64,000 nt of DNA from Astragalus membranaceus (GCA_039519185.1 CM076849.1:1798001-1862000), one strand, 5' to 3'; shown: positions 31,790-44,592, counted from the first letter of the stretch. The notes: generated by a model not told the origin, from the letters alone. Numbers and translations are program-made.

Positions 31790-34700
31790 TGTTATACCCC
31801 AATTTTGTCCGTCTTCTTTTTCTAGTTTTAGTCGTTTATTTTACTTAAATCGTGTTTTGAAGCCGCGTGATTACGAGAATTATCAGTATGGCGTCTCAGC
31901 TATTAACCCTGGTCAATTTCAATGACCCTACTCAACTAAATCGAAATACCGTTGTTTTAATTTAGGCATGCACGCGAATGATCGATCGTTTCGTGCGTTC
32001 TTCAATTTAATCTTCGTATTTGGATTTAGTCGAACCTAATTGGGACTAACAAAGTCATTTTTCTCGCGATCGGGCTTGTCATTTCAATTTGGGCTTAAGA
32101 ACGCGATTCTGAGATAATTTTAGCGTTTAGTGGTCAATGGGCTTATTTATTCTATTTGGGCCTCGTTCTCACACACTTGTCTAGTTGGGTCCGATATCAC
32201 TTTTATTTGGCCCAATTTTCTTTTATTATTTTTACTTTGTCTATTTTCATTTATTTTGAGTAGTATATATAGTCTAAAAATGTCAAAAAATTCTATTTAT
32301 TTTTTATTTTACAATTTAGGAGTGTTTAGAGTCCAAACTGTCCCAAAAATACTAAAACAATAGTCAAAAATACAAAAATACCAAAAAACGAAAAGAAAAA
32401 AAAAGGGGGGGGAGCAGCATCAGCAATCCTTGGGCCTGTCCTTGCTCTCCAAATCTCTCCAGCAAGCCCAATCTGTAAACCAGTCAAAGCCCGGTCAATG
32501 GTCATTAATTCTAAACCTAATTCTTAACTATAAATAAGACAATCTCCACAGTCAACGGACAGGAACAGATCCCAAAAAACCACCGAAAAAACGATTAGGG
32601 TCTGGCATCGAAGCCCTAATCACAAAAACGCGGTTTTTAAAATCTGAGATCTGAGAAGAGGTTGAGGTAGAAGCAGTAGCAGTCAAGGATCCAAGGAAGC
32701 AGGTACGCAGGTAGAGCAGTCACAAGCAACAGTACCAGTAACTCAGGTCCGCAGTGACGACAAAGCAAAAGGATACATATAAGAAGCTGGAATTCAGGTT
32801 TGTTTCTGGGTTATTAAATCTGAAATGTACATATACGAATGTAATACCAAAACTAAAGAATAAATTTTGAGTCTGTAATATAAATAGATTAGAATAAAAA
32901 TTATAAAGTAGATTAGGTCCTTTTAAAGGGAAATCAGCAGCTCTGTAAGTATTTTACGGTTAAAGATTTTTAGAACTAACTAGGTTATTGATTTAGTATT
33001 ATCATGAACTGCACATGGACCTTTATCTTGAAACAAACTAAAGGTTGGTAAGTTAAAAATGGAAACAGATTGGTTTTTAAGAAACTTTGTTTCTGTTTGT
33101 TATTTTGCTTAGTCATAGAAATTAAGTTAAAACACCACAATCAAACCAGTCCATAGAAATTAAAAATAAGAGAAAAAGAAGAGTAGTCTAGATTGACAGA
33201 ATAGGAGCAAAAACGAGGAGGAAAGAAAAGATCAGACCGACGCCGGCGACCCTCCGGTCGTCTTCCCCGACCACTCTCCGGCGAGTTTTACCCAAACAGA
33301 CCCACAACCACAATTGAAACACATAAAACCGAACCCAATAACTTTGAACCAATGCCGTTTCCGTCGAACTCAGCACGGTGAACCTCCCCCAAAACCGAAG
33401 GCAACACCGCCGGTCACCCACCTCCGACGGAATCATCTTCGTCCTCTTCCTCTCTCCCCGGCGAATCCTTCCAAACCGTCGCTCTCTTCCCTCATCTCTT
33501 CCTCGCCTTCGCTTCCTTTCTTCCCGACTCTCCCTCTCCTCCTCTGAGCTTCGGTCTTCAACTTCCAGGAAACCGGCGCAATTCTCGCCGTCAATCTCTC
33601 TCTCACCGTGAAGTAAGGCGAAATTTTCGCCGTGGATCTCTCTCTCTCTTGGCAGCGGCGCTGCTGTGTGGAAGGGAAGGGAAAAGTGAATTAGGTTTAG
33701 TCTGAATGTTTCCCTTTTATATGCCCTGTTGTTTATTTATTTATTTTATTTAATTAAAATATCAGTTTAGCAATAACACCCACCTATTTTCATTACTACA
33801 CCCCTGCGAGCCCAGATTAGCAAGCCCTATATCCCCAAACGAAAATTGGGCTTATAGTTTTGATCACACCCCCCCATTTTACCATTCGCATCCCTTTTTT
33901 TTAAATACAACCCCTCCTATTGATCACACCCCTTCAATTCATGCGCACGCCTCCCTCACTTAAGCCCAGTTTCGCATACTGGGCTCTCCTATGCGAACTG
34001 GGCTTCTTCTTTTTTACACCACCTATTTAATTATACCACTCCCCACAGTTAATTATACTCCTACTCTACCATTTCACCCCCCCTTTTTCTTGTTTTTTTA
34101 ATTTAATTTAATTCTCTTCAAGACAAAATAATTTCTCATAAATCAAAAACTTTGTTAATAGTCTTGTGAAGCCTTTGCTTGCAGGATTATTAACAACGAG
34201 GTACTAGCGGTGATCACTTGGAGCCTTTGCTCAATTGATCATCATGAATGCCTAATTTTCCTAAAGATTTTCACTAAATCAAAAACTTTGTTAGTAGTCT
34301 TGCGAAGCCTTCGCTTGCATGATTATTAACAATGGAGTGCTAATGGTGGTCACTTGGAGCCTTTACTCAATTGATCATCATGAAAGCTCAATTCTCACAA
34401 TTAAACAAGATAAAAAACAAAAACCGTTTTCAAAACAAACAAGAACTACGTAGCTTTGAATTCTCCATCGCACCGGGAGATACGTAGGAGCGGGCCATGT
34501 CCTGTCAAGCACTTTTTCTAAAAACCTTTTTTCTTTTTCCCCCTTTCTCTCCAAAAATAAAAAAATTTTATTAAGTTCTTTAATTCATTTTCAATAAGAA
34601 ATAAAGAGGCAAATTAGGTATTTTCCAAATCAACACTTAAAACCACACATTTAATTAAAGGTTCCCTCTCAGTAGAGAGGACGTGTGAGGTGCTAATACC

Positions 34701-34878
34701 TTCCCCGCGCGTAACCGACCCCCGAACCCTCTTCTCTGGTTTCGCAAGACCACTCGCTTTCCAATAAAAGGTTTTCCTAATATTTTCCTTAATAAATATT
34801 GGTGGCGGCTTCATTGTTTTTTTTAGAAAAGTTGTGAACGAGGAAGGTTCTCCCTCGGGGGCTTTTTCGGGAGCAACA
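31790..34878 (+). mobile_element. Long solo LTR (3.1 kb), possibly Ogre/Tat type
   Basis: It begins TGTTATACCCCAATTTTG and ends TTCGGGAGCAACA, with a perfect 5-bp duplication GTGGT (31785-31789, 34879-34883) in the G-rich repeat of the host MULE. At 3089 bp it is a very long LTR, as in legume Tat/Ogre elements; that lineage call is inference. It includes a near-tandem 125-bp duplication (34142-34390). No PBS, PPT or pol sequence adjoins it. Confidence 0.8.
34142..34390. repeat. Tandem duplication inside the long solo LTR
   Basis: Two copies of about 125 bp starting AAATCAAAAACTTTGTTA and ending ATTGATCATCATGAA, with about 10 percent divergence. Confidence 0.8.
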
Positions 34879-34894
34879 GTGGTGGGTGGTACGA

Positions 34895-35075
34895 AGGTGG
34901 TGGGTTGTGTGAAGGGGGTGGGGGTGGGGGATCGGTGGGTGGTGCGAAGGGGGTGGGGGTGGGGGATCGGTGGGTGGTGCGAAGGGGGTGGGGGATCGGT
35001 GGGGAAGATGAACAGTGGAGGGGGGTGGGGTGGGGGTGGGGACGTGGGGGTGGGGGTGGGGGTGGGGGTGTGCCT
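34895..35075. repeat. G-rich repeat in the right MULE arm, G-quadruplex-prone
   Basis: A unit of roughly 35 bp containing GATCGGTGGGTGGTGCGAAG recurs about three times, followed by runs of GGGGGT near 35035-35068. At least four G5 runs are separated by single T residues, a strong G-quadruplex pattern on the plus strand. Confidence 0.75.
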
Positions 35076-35595
35076 ACGTGGCAGTCTACGTGGACTGCCA
35101 CGTAGGATGAGTCAGTCAAAATTGAGTCTTAAGTTTGACCAAATTAAGAGGGGGATCAAATTCGTCAAATTGAGAAAATAGGGGGATCAAAATCGTCAAA
35201 TTAAAACTTTAGGGACCAAAATCGTGAGTTGGTCATAATAGGGGGACCAAAACTGTAATTAAGCCTATTTTATAAGCATTATTACATGTATGATTTTGCA
35301 TATTCCATTCTCTAGTCTCTTTATTTACTAATTGACTAGTTAACATCACTTGTACAAAGTAACTTGTAACAATAACAATACACTTTATCTAAGTCTCTAG
35401 AATAAACTATCATATTTTTCTTCATTTGATAGACTAAGTATACATAGACATAAATAAAAAGAAAAAAATGAGGCCAAAGGTATTAGCCTTAATAGCCTTG
35501 CCTTATACACGGCCTGTCTATTCCTTCGGGTGCGTTTTTGTTTCCTTTTTTTCTAGTTGGGAAAGGTGAATTTATTATTAATTAAAGTAACACTA

Positions 35596-35690
35596 ATGGT
35601 CATTTTACGATTGTCCTTGAGGAAATTTAAACTCCGTCTTTTGAGGTTACAAGATCAAACTCTTATCACTGAGCTGACACCTCAAATGAT
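35596..35690 (-). mobile_element. Probable SINE remnant
   Basis: On the minus strand, GTCAGCTCAGTGATAAG resembles a Pol III A box and GAGTTTAAATTTCC, about 35 bp on, a B box. No target duplication was identified. Confidence 0.4.
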
Positions 35691-37987
35691 GGTGATATCG
35701 GTTGGTTGATTGTTTCTTTACTTTCTCCTTTGATATTGATTGGTGTGGTGATGGTTATGCAACAAGAAAGAAAACAAATAATGTGCAAAAAAAATTGTGT
35801 ACACACTGTGCTTTAAGTATGATCTGCCCACCGATCTTTTTATCAATTAGATGCAAGTGGTTTAACAATGAATTGGAGTTTCTTGACATAACGTGCATAC
35901 CCACAATCAGGCCTATCATCAACGATAATTTGGAGATGAAAGGTTCATTTTCTTCTCTTTGCAAATAGGGGGGATAAAGAAAATTAGAGTGACAAAGCAA
36001 GACAATTTTTGCACTTTTCTAGTATTCATCAATCCTAGGATTGCAATGAGCAACCTACCACAAATTTGAATTAATAGATGTCCATCCTTAGGCTTCCACA
36101 TTCCACTAAGTCTCTTTAGTAATTGAGTTTTTTTTTGTGTTTAGTATTGAAGTGTTAATGGCTTTTAATTATTGATCATTCACTTGCCAATTTATACCCT
36201 ATAAATAGGACTCACTCCCTAGTGTAAACATACACTTGTGAAGAGAATAATACAAACTTTCATCTTCTCTCCTCCTCTCGCTCTCTTATTCTTCTTCTTA
36301 CTTTAGAGTGACAAAGCAAGACAATTTTTGCACTTTTCTAGTATTGATCAATCCTAGGATCGCAATGAGCTGCCTACCGCAATCACATACAACCAATAAC
36401 AACTCCGATTGGTAAAGTTTTGTCCTCGTACATGGACCCAATCGCTTGCACGACGAGTTTCAACTTAATAAGATTGTTATTGGCACTCTACAAGAGTTGC
36501 TATTTGGACCTCCCACTCCTTGAACTTCTCCAAACCCTACTGGGATCTTGTTTAAAATGAGGCACCAACCTCAATAATTTAGGAAAAACTAGATGCCAAG
36601 ATTCCAAGAGTGGAAGTTCGAAGCTTTTAAGGAGAAGAAAGCATCAAGTAGTGACCTCCCCTCCTCTTCTCGTGATGTCATAACTAGGGTTTTGATTAGG
36701 AGGCCATAACTAGGGTTTCTTAAGGAAGGTAGTTTGTAGTCCTTTTGCTAACCTAGCGCATTCTTCAACCACATGGCCAAACAAGGTGCCTAAATGCAAT
36801 CCTTCAGCCCAGAACAAATGGTCCAATAATAAAATATCCCAAAAAGAACCAAAATGGGAAAACCATAAATAGTTCAATTACATATTCAAATAAAAGACAA
36901 CTAATTAAAAACCCAACCTTAGATTGGGCATTTTCTCAACTTATATTACTTGGGTAATTTAAGTCCTTTTTCTTCTAGGTTTAGCTTGAGCGAGAGTAGA
37001 GAGTCTGGTGTGCATACAAGACTACCAGAGCAACCACCAGGATCAAAAAAATTGATTTAGCAACAGATTGACTTGACACCACTTCCAATGAACCAAGGTA
37101 ATCAGCAGATAAAAAGCATTCACAAATCACAACCCCTGAAAAAGGGATAGGGACGAGGTGATGTAATATTACAATTGATCATATGACATATAATGCTAAA
37201 CTGGGAGTCACTAAAGGCAGTTATATGAGCCACGGGGACTAATGTTTTTATTACTGTATTGAGGGTGTGATTGAGTCTGATATGTATTAGCAGAATGTAT
37301 CATTGTGTGCATGCTTGCTAAGTAAGCATAACAAATATTTGAAAATTTTCCTTTGTGTTTACCGGCCATTTGGCCAAATTGCAGGTTTCAATAAAACATT
37401 TCAAAACATCCCCACAGAAGAAAAAAAATTAAAAACTGACTGATGATGCATCCGTTAGCATGTTGTATTTTCACAAAGTAAACTAAATGAAAATTTCTTA
37501 ACATGTTTTCTAATCACATTTGCTAAAACTCGCATATCCATTCCATCAATAATATTATCATTATTTTTAACCATATAAAGGAAAGTAGCGATTCCTTATA
37601 TTGTGCATGATCAAGACTTTACAAATTTGGATCCTCTTGTGGACATTGGACACGGCAGAACTCAGTCATATATGTCGTAGTAAGTTACACACAAGAGAAT
37701 CACATGAATAAGAGATAGTATGCACGCTCCTATCTCAAGGTGCTAGTAATGATGATGCAAATTTAGGGTCACTATCCTCAAAATCAGGGTGAGAAGTATA
37801 AGGTCCACAGTTAATCAACTATCAAGCAAATATTGACTGGAAAAAAAATGATGCCGAAACCTTTGACTATAAAAATTGGTTCTCAAAAGTCATTTGTGAT
37901 GATGTCAACACATTATATGAAAGCAAGCTTGCCTGAATTTTCCATTAATCTCAGAAGAATAACCTTCATTCTTAACTAGCAGGGATG
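35691..37987. other. Intergenic with a broken LTR-like segment
   Basis: About 80 bp starting GAGTGACAAAGCAAGACAATT at 35987 recurs at 36305. Between the copies, from TGTTAATGGC (36151), lies an LTR-like stretch with TATA (CCTATAAATAGG near 36200) and a pyrimidine tract. The rest to the SurE-like gene is without a supported feature, though a last exon of that gene could lie here. Confidence 0.45.
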
Positions 37988-40900
37988 CTAAAATGCAAAT
38001 GCAACTATTGACAAGAATAAAATGCAATCAAAGCTATCATATAAGTAAACTACAAATACATGATAGATCTTTTCATAAAATAAAAAAATTAAAAAAGAAT
38101 ACATGATAGATCTTACAGCATTATAAAGCTGCCGAAAGAGGACTTTAGGGACACTTTGTAGCCAATCCTCAAAATAGGTCCGACAATCTACCTCCGCATT
38201 AGAGAGACCGGCAAGAGGGGTAACAGTAATCTTCAAAAAAAAAATTGTTCAGTATGTTTTTATTCAATTAATTTACACGGATATACACACACCCACACTC
38301 TTACTCACATAGCCCGCCTTCAAAGATTTGTAATCTGTATCGCCATCATGATCAAGTAGGGAACCTCTTACCTACAAACATAAAAAGATTATCAGAACAT
38401 TTTCATTGGGGAAAGAGGAGGCGAGGAGGATTAGGACATGTCCACCCAAGTAAGATTGTTTAGTGTTCAATATATCTACTTCAGAATTTGATATTTGATA
38501 AAACTGAATACTTACAATCTTCACTCTCCTCAGTGTATAATATAAGTCCAGCAATAGCATATTAAAGCATGATATTAAGCGGTGTGGGACTTATAACAAT
38601 GAAGGGAGTTCTTCTGAAGGTATTATACAATTGAAATATTGAGACTTTCGGTAAATAAAAAGATCGAAAAAGGAAATGAACCCACCTCTCTCACAAATAA
38701 AAGATGTTCAGGTGATACAGATGATGTGCCAGAATTTTTAGGTGTTTCTTTATGTATATTGGTCATATCAGATGACATTTTTCTTCCTTCTGTTTGAGAG
38801 GTGACTTGCTTCCATCCCATCTTGATGATACTTTTACCCTGCCTGGTTAGCTTGTAACCCTTTTTCAGAGGCAGAGAAGACAATCAAGAAATTAGTTATA
38901 AAAGATTGCATGACAAAGCAATATACTGTTGCAGCAAAGTCGGCAATAGCAAGCATTTGAATGCAATTGTTAATTTCAATATCTAGGATATGAAAATACA
39001 TGAGACAGATAATTAAAACAAAATCTCAACTGCTTGACACTACAAATTAAACAAGGCAACGTTAAACTGCATCTTTTTGGAACAAGGGCAGCTCAGTATG
39101 CAAGGCTTCCAATGTTGTGCGGGTATTGGAAAGTTCAGATGTGCACACCCCACAAGCAGAGAGGCTGCTTCCGCAAGTAGTCACCCTTTTTCATCAATTT
39201 ATTTATGACATGGTAGTATATATTCTTGTCAATCAAGGAAGTATTTTTGGCTTTTACACGCAGACCTAAATCGTATTTATCCAAAACAATAAGTTCCAGA
39301 AATTACAATAGCACACAAGACAACATTTTCTTAACCACTCAACAAGAAGTCTTTCATAGTCACTTCCCTGATAGGTGTAGTCAACTCCATATGAAACTGC
39401 CTCAAGGGGAATAATATGCACGGTTCATAGGATATAACTATGACAGGTTCATGGAGGCAAGGGACCGTTCTAGCAGACAGATGAGATTTTACTAGACAGC
39501 AAGTTTGAAACTTACCAGAAAACAAGGAAAATACTTGACAAAAATTAATGTGAAAAGTATGTTTTTCATTCTAAACACGGCAAGACCTGGGCACATTAAA
39601 ACTTGACTACAAAGTAATCAGTTATCTTCAACTTGCTTAATCCAGTGTATCTTAATAGGACTCGGGTTCGAAAACATCTAGTAGATGGGACCCGTGATCA
39701 GAATGGGTGCGAGAAAATCAGCGGGGAAACCAGATGGAGAAGCTGCCAAGCGGCGCAACGTGGATAACCAAACTTAGTGAAGTTAATTTTCTTAATCAGA
39801 TAATAGATTAATGTAAAATTACCTAAAATAAGAATGAATATTTACAAAATAATTCCTGAGAAATATAAACAAAATCAACAAAGAACCAACATATATTTTG
39901 AATATATTCCCTTTTCCTTATTATGTTCATTTCATCATAGCATGAATTTATGTGATGGTTAATCCAGCAAAGCATGGTTATCTAGCTTTATATCATAATA
40001 ATAATCTATTAATCATTCATCACAAGCTAAACATATTCAACAACATGAGCAACCACCAACCCTTTTCCTACTCGGTGGGGTGGACTACATGGATCAATCA
40101 ATGATCTACAATTCTCTATCATGTATTAAGTCCAAACTCCAAGGAACAATTTACCTTAAATCACAAGCTAAACATATAAATGGCAAAAATAATTGTAATA
40201 TACCTTATGGTAAGCAACATTGTTTGGCACGTCTATATTCAAAAAACACTTTTTAGGGTAGCTTTGATTCTTTATATCAACCAGTACGGCATTTATGATT
40301 GGTATGCAAGCTTGTGCAGCAAGGGTGAAGTCATGTAGGCTGCTCTTTCCTTCAACCCTGGACATAAAGTAAATTTCAAATGGTCATATGGGATAATGAA
40401 AAGCTGTCGCTACGGATGAAAGATAACTGAAATAGCTTATATTGCCAGTAAGCCATAATACCCGAGACACTCACTTATTTATCCGTTACGATTATAAGCT
40501 AATAAACTGGTTTCAAAATTCAATTCAGAACAAATATTCAAAGACAAATCCTGCAATATAGCCGCAGAAGTATGTGGCAAATATACCAGTCATATGAAAT
40601 GGAGATAGAAGGGATATCATTGAAAAAGGCCTCTCGAGCTCCAGCTACAGTACCTGAGTAAACACTGAATGGGAATTACTCAGAACAGCTACTGACAACT
40701 TTATTTATGGTAATAACTACTGAAAAAACTTTAGCAAAAGGAAATATTCGAAAATTGTAAGATGTTCATATCAATTTTCAACAAAATAGAAATCATCGTT
40801 GTCTCTTCATAACATAGGATAGAAAAAATTTCAACATGTATATTTAACCATAAATATAAGTGTTCATGTCATGAGATACGTCTCAATAAGTTCTAAATAA

Positions 40901-41932
40901 GCTTTAGGTGAGGACACGAGGAAGAAAATGGTGCTACATACATGTGGTGACCGCAGTTACTACCCCTGTTTATGCCACTGACTACCTGTTCAAATGAATA
41001 CAAGGCACATCAACACTCAGCTGAATTTTTATAGTAAATTTGGATAATTCATAACAAATACTACTAATCAGAAATACTATAAAGAATCTTGTAATAAGTA
41101 ATAACTGAGATTTTTGAAAACTTGCTTCATGTATAAATTGAAATTAACTTCTACATCTCAATTTTTTTCCAGAAGCACTCTCATCTAATTTCTCCGATAG
41201 AACAATAGCAGATTAGGTAAAGAAAAAGCCTATTCCAGCAATCTGGTAACAAGTAGATAACACAAGAAATAGAAATAAAAAGTTGAATTCCCTCCAGGTT
41301 AGGTTAGGTTCAAGTAAATGGATGAAACGATGTCATTAATCATTATATTGTGTGTTAAAGCAAGTTTCTGTGGAAGTCGTTTAGAGGCAGGCCTAATGTT
41401 TGAAAATCATACAACATCAAATGAAAATGGAACAGCAGAATTACCAGATCAGGTGTTGTAGGAAAGAGTACTTTGGAAATCCCGAGAGAAGTACAATCAG
41501 CCGGAGTCCCTGCAAAGAACGAAATATCGTTTCGTTTTATAAGTGGTTGAGACTTGAGAGTCTCTCAAGCGTGTGGAGATGGAAAAGCAGAAGGGGAAGG
41601 AGAAAGAGAGCAACAAGAAACGGCAAAGGAGGCGATCGTTCCATCAATGTTAACTTGCTTGGCAGCAATAGGGTGGAGCCAAGTAATGCTGTGACTAACA
41701 GCTGACTTCTCGCTGCAAATGCAATGCAAATGATCAAATTCAAGTCCACTCAATAAACAATTTTAGGAAACCAATCTCATATGCACGGCGAATGGGGATA
41801 CCTATCAGGAGCACAGACTAGGACATTGAAAAGATTGGAGTTGACGAGCGAGTGAACCAGTGCTCTTAAACCGGGAGCATCCATCCCGTCGTCATTCGTG
41901 ATCAGTATCGTCCCTCGCTTACCCTCTTCCAT
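37988..41932 (-). CDS. SurE-like 5'-nucleotidase/phosphatase
   Basis: Minus-strand exons: 41802-41932, 41615-41712, 41445-41509, 40942-40985, 40587-40664, 40204-40357, 38686-38859, 38309-38371 and a last segment from 38230. The start is MEEGKRGTILITNDDGMDAP, with the SurE metal-binding NDDG. Then come VCAPDSEKSAVSHSITW (phosphate-loop Ser), TPADCTSLG, SGINRGSNCG (active-site Asn), and VYSGTVAGAREAF. This is the SurE fold: metal-dependent acid phosphatases acting on nucleoside monophosphates and related substrates. The C-terminal part is plant-specific (NHKGYKL-like, then ITVTPLAGLSNAEVDC). Oddities: the conserved Gly before TPADC reads Trp with the only good donor. If translation runs to 37988 (349 residues) the tail is hydrophobic and intron-like; a donor at 38116 (GCT|GTAAGA) suggests an unplaced final exon. 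Confidence 0.85.
39083..39190 (+). mobile_element. Probable SINE remnant in a SurE-like gene intron
   Basis: AAGGGCAGCTCAGTATGCAA ... GTGCGGGTATTGG ... GAGGCTGCTTCCGCAAG follows the layout of a common plant tRNA-derived SINE, where a GGGC-CCAGTGCA box precedes GAGGCTGTTTCC. It is degenerate and no duplication was found. Confidence 0.4.
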
Positions 41933-43424
41933 CTCCCATCCCGCTCAACACCTTTGCCAAGTGCCAATATATCTCTATCTACCGGGCACCAGCATTATAC
42001 CCGTACATAATTTAATTAGTATTATCGTAGACTCGGAGATAATTTAATTACTTCACACGTTACTCCTGATTAAGACTAATTTAAAGTAGATAAAAAATAT
42101 GTTTTAAATAGTAATTTAATTAGTCTGAACATTACCCCGTGAATATTAAGACTAATTTAAAGTAGATAAAAAATGCGTTTCAAATAGTAATTTAATTAGT
42201 CATAACATTACCCCGTGAACATTTATCAGTGATATGTAATATTTCCAATAGAGATTAAAAAATAAAATTGTATTAAAGTTTCAAATTTTCCAAATTATAA
42301 TATTTCTCGTAGAGATTAAATAAAACTTATTAATAAGTTCGGACATTACCCCGTGAATATCAAGACTAATTTAAAGTAAATAAAAAATGAATTTCAAATA
42401 GTAATTTAATTAGTCTGAACATTACCCCTGTCACGTGAATATTAAGACTAATTTAAAGTAGATAAAAAAAGAGTTTGAAATAGTAATTTAATTAGTCCGA
42501 ACATTAACCCGTAAACATTTACCAGCAATATGTAATATCTCCTCCCGTAGAGATTAAAAAACAAAATTGTATTAAAGTTTCAAAATTTTCAAATTGTAAT
42601 ATTTCCCGTAGAGATTAAATAAAAGTATTGAAAGAAAAAAATGGAATATTAAAAAAATGAAGGAGACATGTACATGAATTTAAAGAAGATATATTGTGAA
42701 AAATAGAAAAATGAGATAGAGTTAAAGTTTAAAACAAAATAATGATTAAATATTTTAAATATTAAATAGAGGGAGAAGAGAAAGGGGGGAGAGAAAAGTA
42801 GGATTTAAAAGTGAAATAAAAAATTAAAAGATGATGCGAGAGTGAGACCCACTAATTAATGATAAAAGTGTGAGAGAGAAAAAAATTGAAGGAAAATAAT
42901 TAGAAATGACATTTTTATCCTTATGATTGAGAAAAAAGTGAAAGATAATTTAGTATTTTTTTTTACAACAATAATTTAGTATTTTTTTTTTGACAATAAT
43001 TTAGTATTTTTGATAGTATGTTATTTGTATATATTGATAGTAGACTTAGTCTTTGTCCAATTAGTCCCGGATACTTACATATCTTGTAAAGTCATTTTGA
43101 GAGTGTGCTTGGATAAGGTGATTTTTGAGGATGGTGTAATTTAATTTAATGTAATTTTTGGATGTAACCAACTTTTTTTGCTCATATAAAATTAGAGAAT
43201 TTGTAAAGTGAAGAGATCCTATGAATTATTTAGAGAATTTGTAACGAAAATGTAAATCATTAAATGGCCTTATATTTTTTCAAATTTACAAATTTGCTCC
43301 TATATTTTTTCAAATTTTACAAGTTGGTCCTCAAAAAGTTTGAAATTTGCAACTTAGTCCTTACAAATTTAATGACCACGTTGCAAATTTCAAAATTTGA
43401 AAAATAGGAGCTTGGTCCCTAAAT
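41933..43424. other. SurE-like gene upstream and AT-rich repeats
   Basis: No gene is seen. 42060-42625 is a higher-order repeat, annotated separately. 42640-43060 is AT/GA-rich. 43100-43160 has a terminus-like GTGTGCTTGGATAAGGTG resembling the end of the TIR element at 44593. 43270-43424 has inverted TTGCAAATTTCAAA-type words. Confidence 0.5.
42060..42625. repeat. Higher-order AT-rich repeat
   Basis: A unit with AGACTAATTTAAAGTAGAT, then TAGTAATTTAATTAGTC, then ACATTACCCCGTGAA recurs about four times (near 42074, 42148, 42363 and 42446). A second unit with GTAGAGATTAAA and TGTATTAAAGTTTCAAA occurs twice. Order A-A-B-A-A-B suggests duplication of a composite block. Confidence 0.7.
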
Positions 43425-43757
43425 CTATGGATTGGCCATACATAAGGCCGCCCTAACAAAGACCTGAGCTGTCTCAATAACTTGCCTCTTAGTATATTCT
43501 ATATAGGGATGTAAATGGGGCGGGGCGGGCACGGGTACCAACTACCCGCTACTCGCCCCGCGAGATATAAATGAGACCTGTGCCTACCCCGTACCCGCGT
43601 GGGTACCCGCTTATTTACTAACTTATAATCATTAACAAATGGAGATAAAAAAATACTAGAATTACAATAATAGGAAACTTTGAAAATAACAACTCACTAA
43701 TTATCCAAAATATTATGATAAAAGATACAACCACAAGTTTCTATTTTAAACTAAGTG

Positions 43758-43762
<5 letters not shown>

Positions 43763-43803
<41 letters not shown>
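43763..43803. repeat. (AT)n microsatellite, left block
   Basis: An almost pure AT dinucleotide run, split from its right block (44023-44070) by a MITE. Confidence 0.9.
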
Positions 43804-43804
<1 letters not shown>

Positions 43805-43806
<2 letters not shown>

Positions 43807-44018
43807 TGGCGGACCCAGGACCCCGGGGTCAGGGGTGTCAAATTTTTTAAAGCCGGTGTCAAATGGGTGCAAAACTTGGTCTACTAGTACAATTTAAAAT
43901 TTTCAGGGGGGTCAAAATTAAAATTTCAGGAGATTTAGGCTATTTATATAGGGTGTTTAGTGCAAAAAAAAAATTCCAGGGGGTTCAACTGAACCCCCTG
44001 GATGTAAGCCAGGTCCGC

Positions 44019-44022
<4 letters not shown>
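43805..44022. mobile_element. MITE with AGTGGCGGACC inverted ends, inserted in (AT)n
   Basis: 218 bp, ends AGTGGCGGACC and GGTCCGCCACT. Because it sits in (AT)n the target duplication cannot be delimited (TA or longer). Internal sequence has GGGGGTTCAACTGAACCCCC, a 20-bp palindrome near the right end. Confidence 0.8.
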
Positions 44023-44073
<51 letters not shown>

Positions 44074-44592
44074 GGTAATTAGATATATATGTTATGGGCA
44101 CGGGTACCTCATTACCCGGCCCCACCCCGTTTATTGACGGGTATTTTTATTGTCCGTTTATTTTGCCCGCGGGTACTCGTTAAGAGACCCACCCCGTGCC
44201 CGTTGCGGGTTTTACCCGCAGGTACCCATGGGTGCGGGTTTTTTTGCATCCCTAATTCTATACAAGAATTTGACAAATAGAAACTAACAAGAAATCTAAT
44301 TTGTGAGATTATTGCTCCAAAGCAAAAGATATTCAAGCATTTGGACTTCGCACTATTCGCGACCAACTTGAAATGCACCTTAAAAACCACATTATCTAAG
44401 CTTAACTCATGGACCTGTTTTATTGCTCGTAAGAGTCCTAATGGTGTTGATCCAACATTAGGTATGTTAGAATCACTGCGACCAAAAGGCTTTTGAGCAG
44501 TTGAGCATGCCGAAGTCCACTGCTCAAGCAGTATTGTCAGGCGTGTAATTACAGTAGAAACGGTTTCAGTCAAGTTATCCCATACCTTGAGG

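Larger units (their letters stand above)
31153..35265. mobile_element. Foldback MULE split by a solo LTR
   Basis: A perfect 9-bp duplication TATTTTATA (31144-31152, 35266-35274) flanks inverted ends of about 170 bp (GGCTTAATTACAGTTTTGGT, then GGTCCCCCTATT, ending with CTACGTGG/CCACGTAG words). Inside the ends are C-rich (left) and G-rich (right) tandem repeats. Without the LTR it is about 1 kb. It has no transposase. Confidence 0.9.
43504..44254. mobile_element. Non-autonomous hAT element inside the LINE
   Basis: Ends TAGGGATG and CATCCCTA are perfect inverted repeats, with an 8-bp duplication ATTCTATA (43496-43503, 44255-44262), both standard for hAT. Sub-terminal sequence is rich in GGGTACC and CGGGGCGGG words in both orientations (ACGGGTACC, GCGGGTACTCG). 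It is interrupted by (AT)n and another MITE. Confidence 0.93.

Noticed and set aside
30931..35520. Possible outer element with ends GGCCGTGTA / TACACGGCC around the MULE
   Set aside because: Only about 10 bp of inverted match and no target duplication; kept as a note only.
35755..36000. 81-residue minus-strand frame
   Set aside because: No recognisable motif and no splice context; chance frame.
40055..40150. GGGGTGGACTACATGGATCAA, similar to a widespread plant SINE body
   Set aside because: Too short and without boxes or duplications to annotate as an element.
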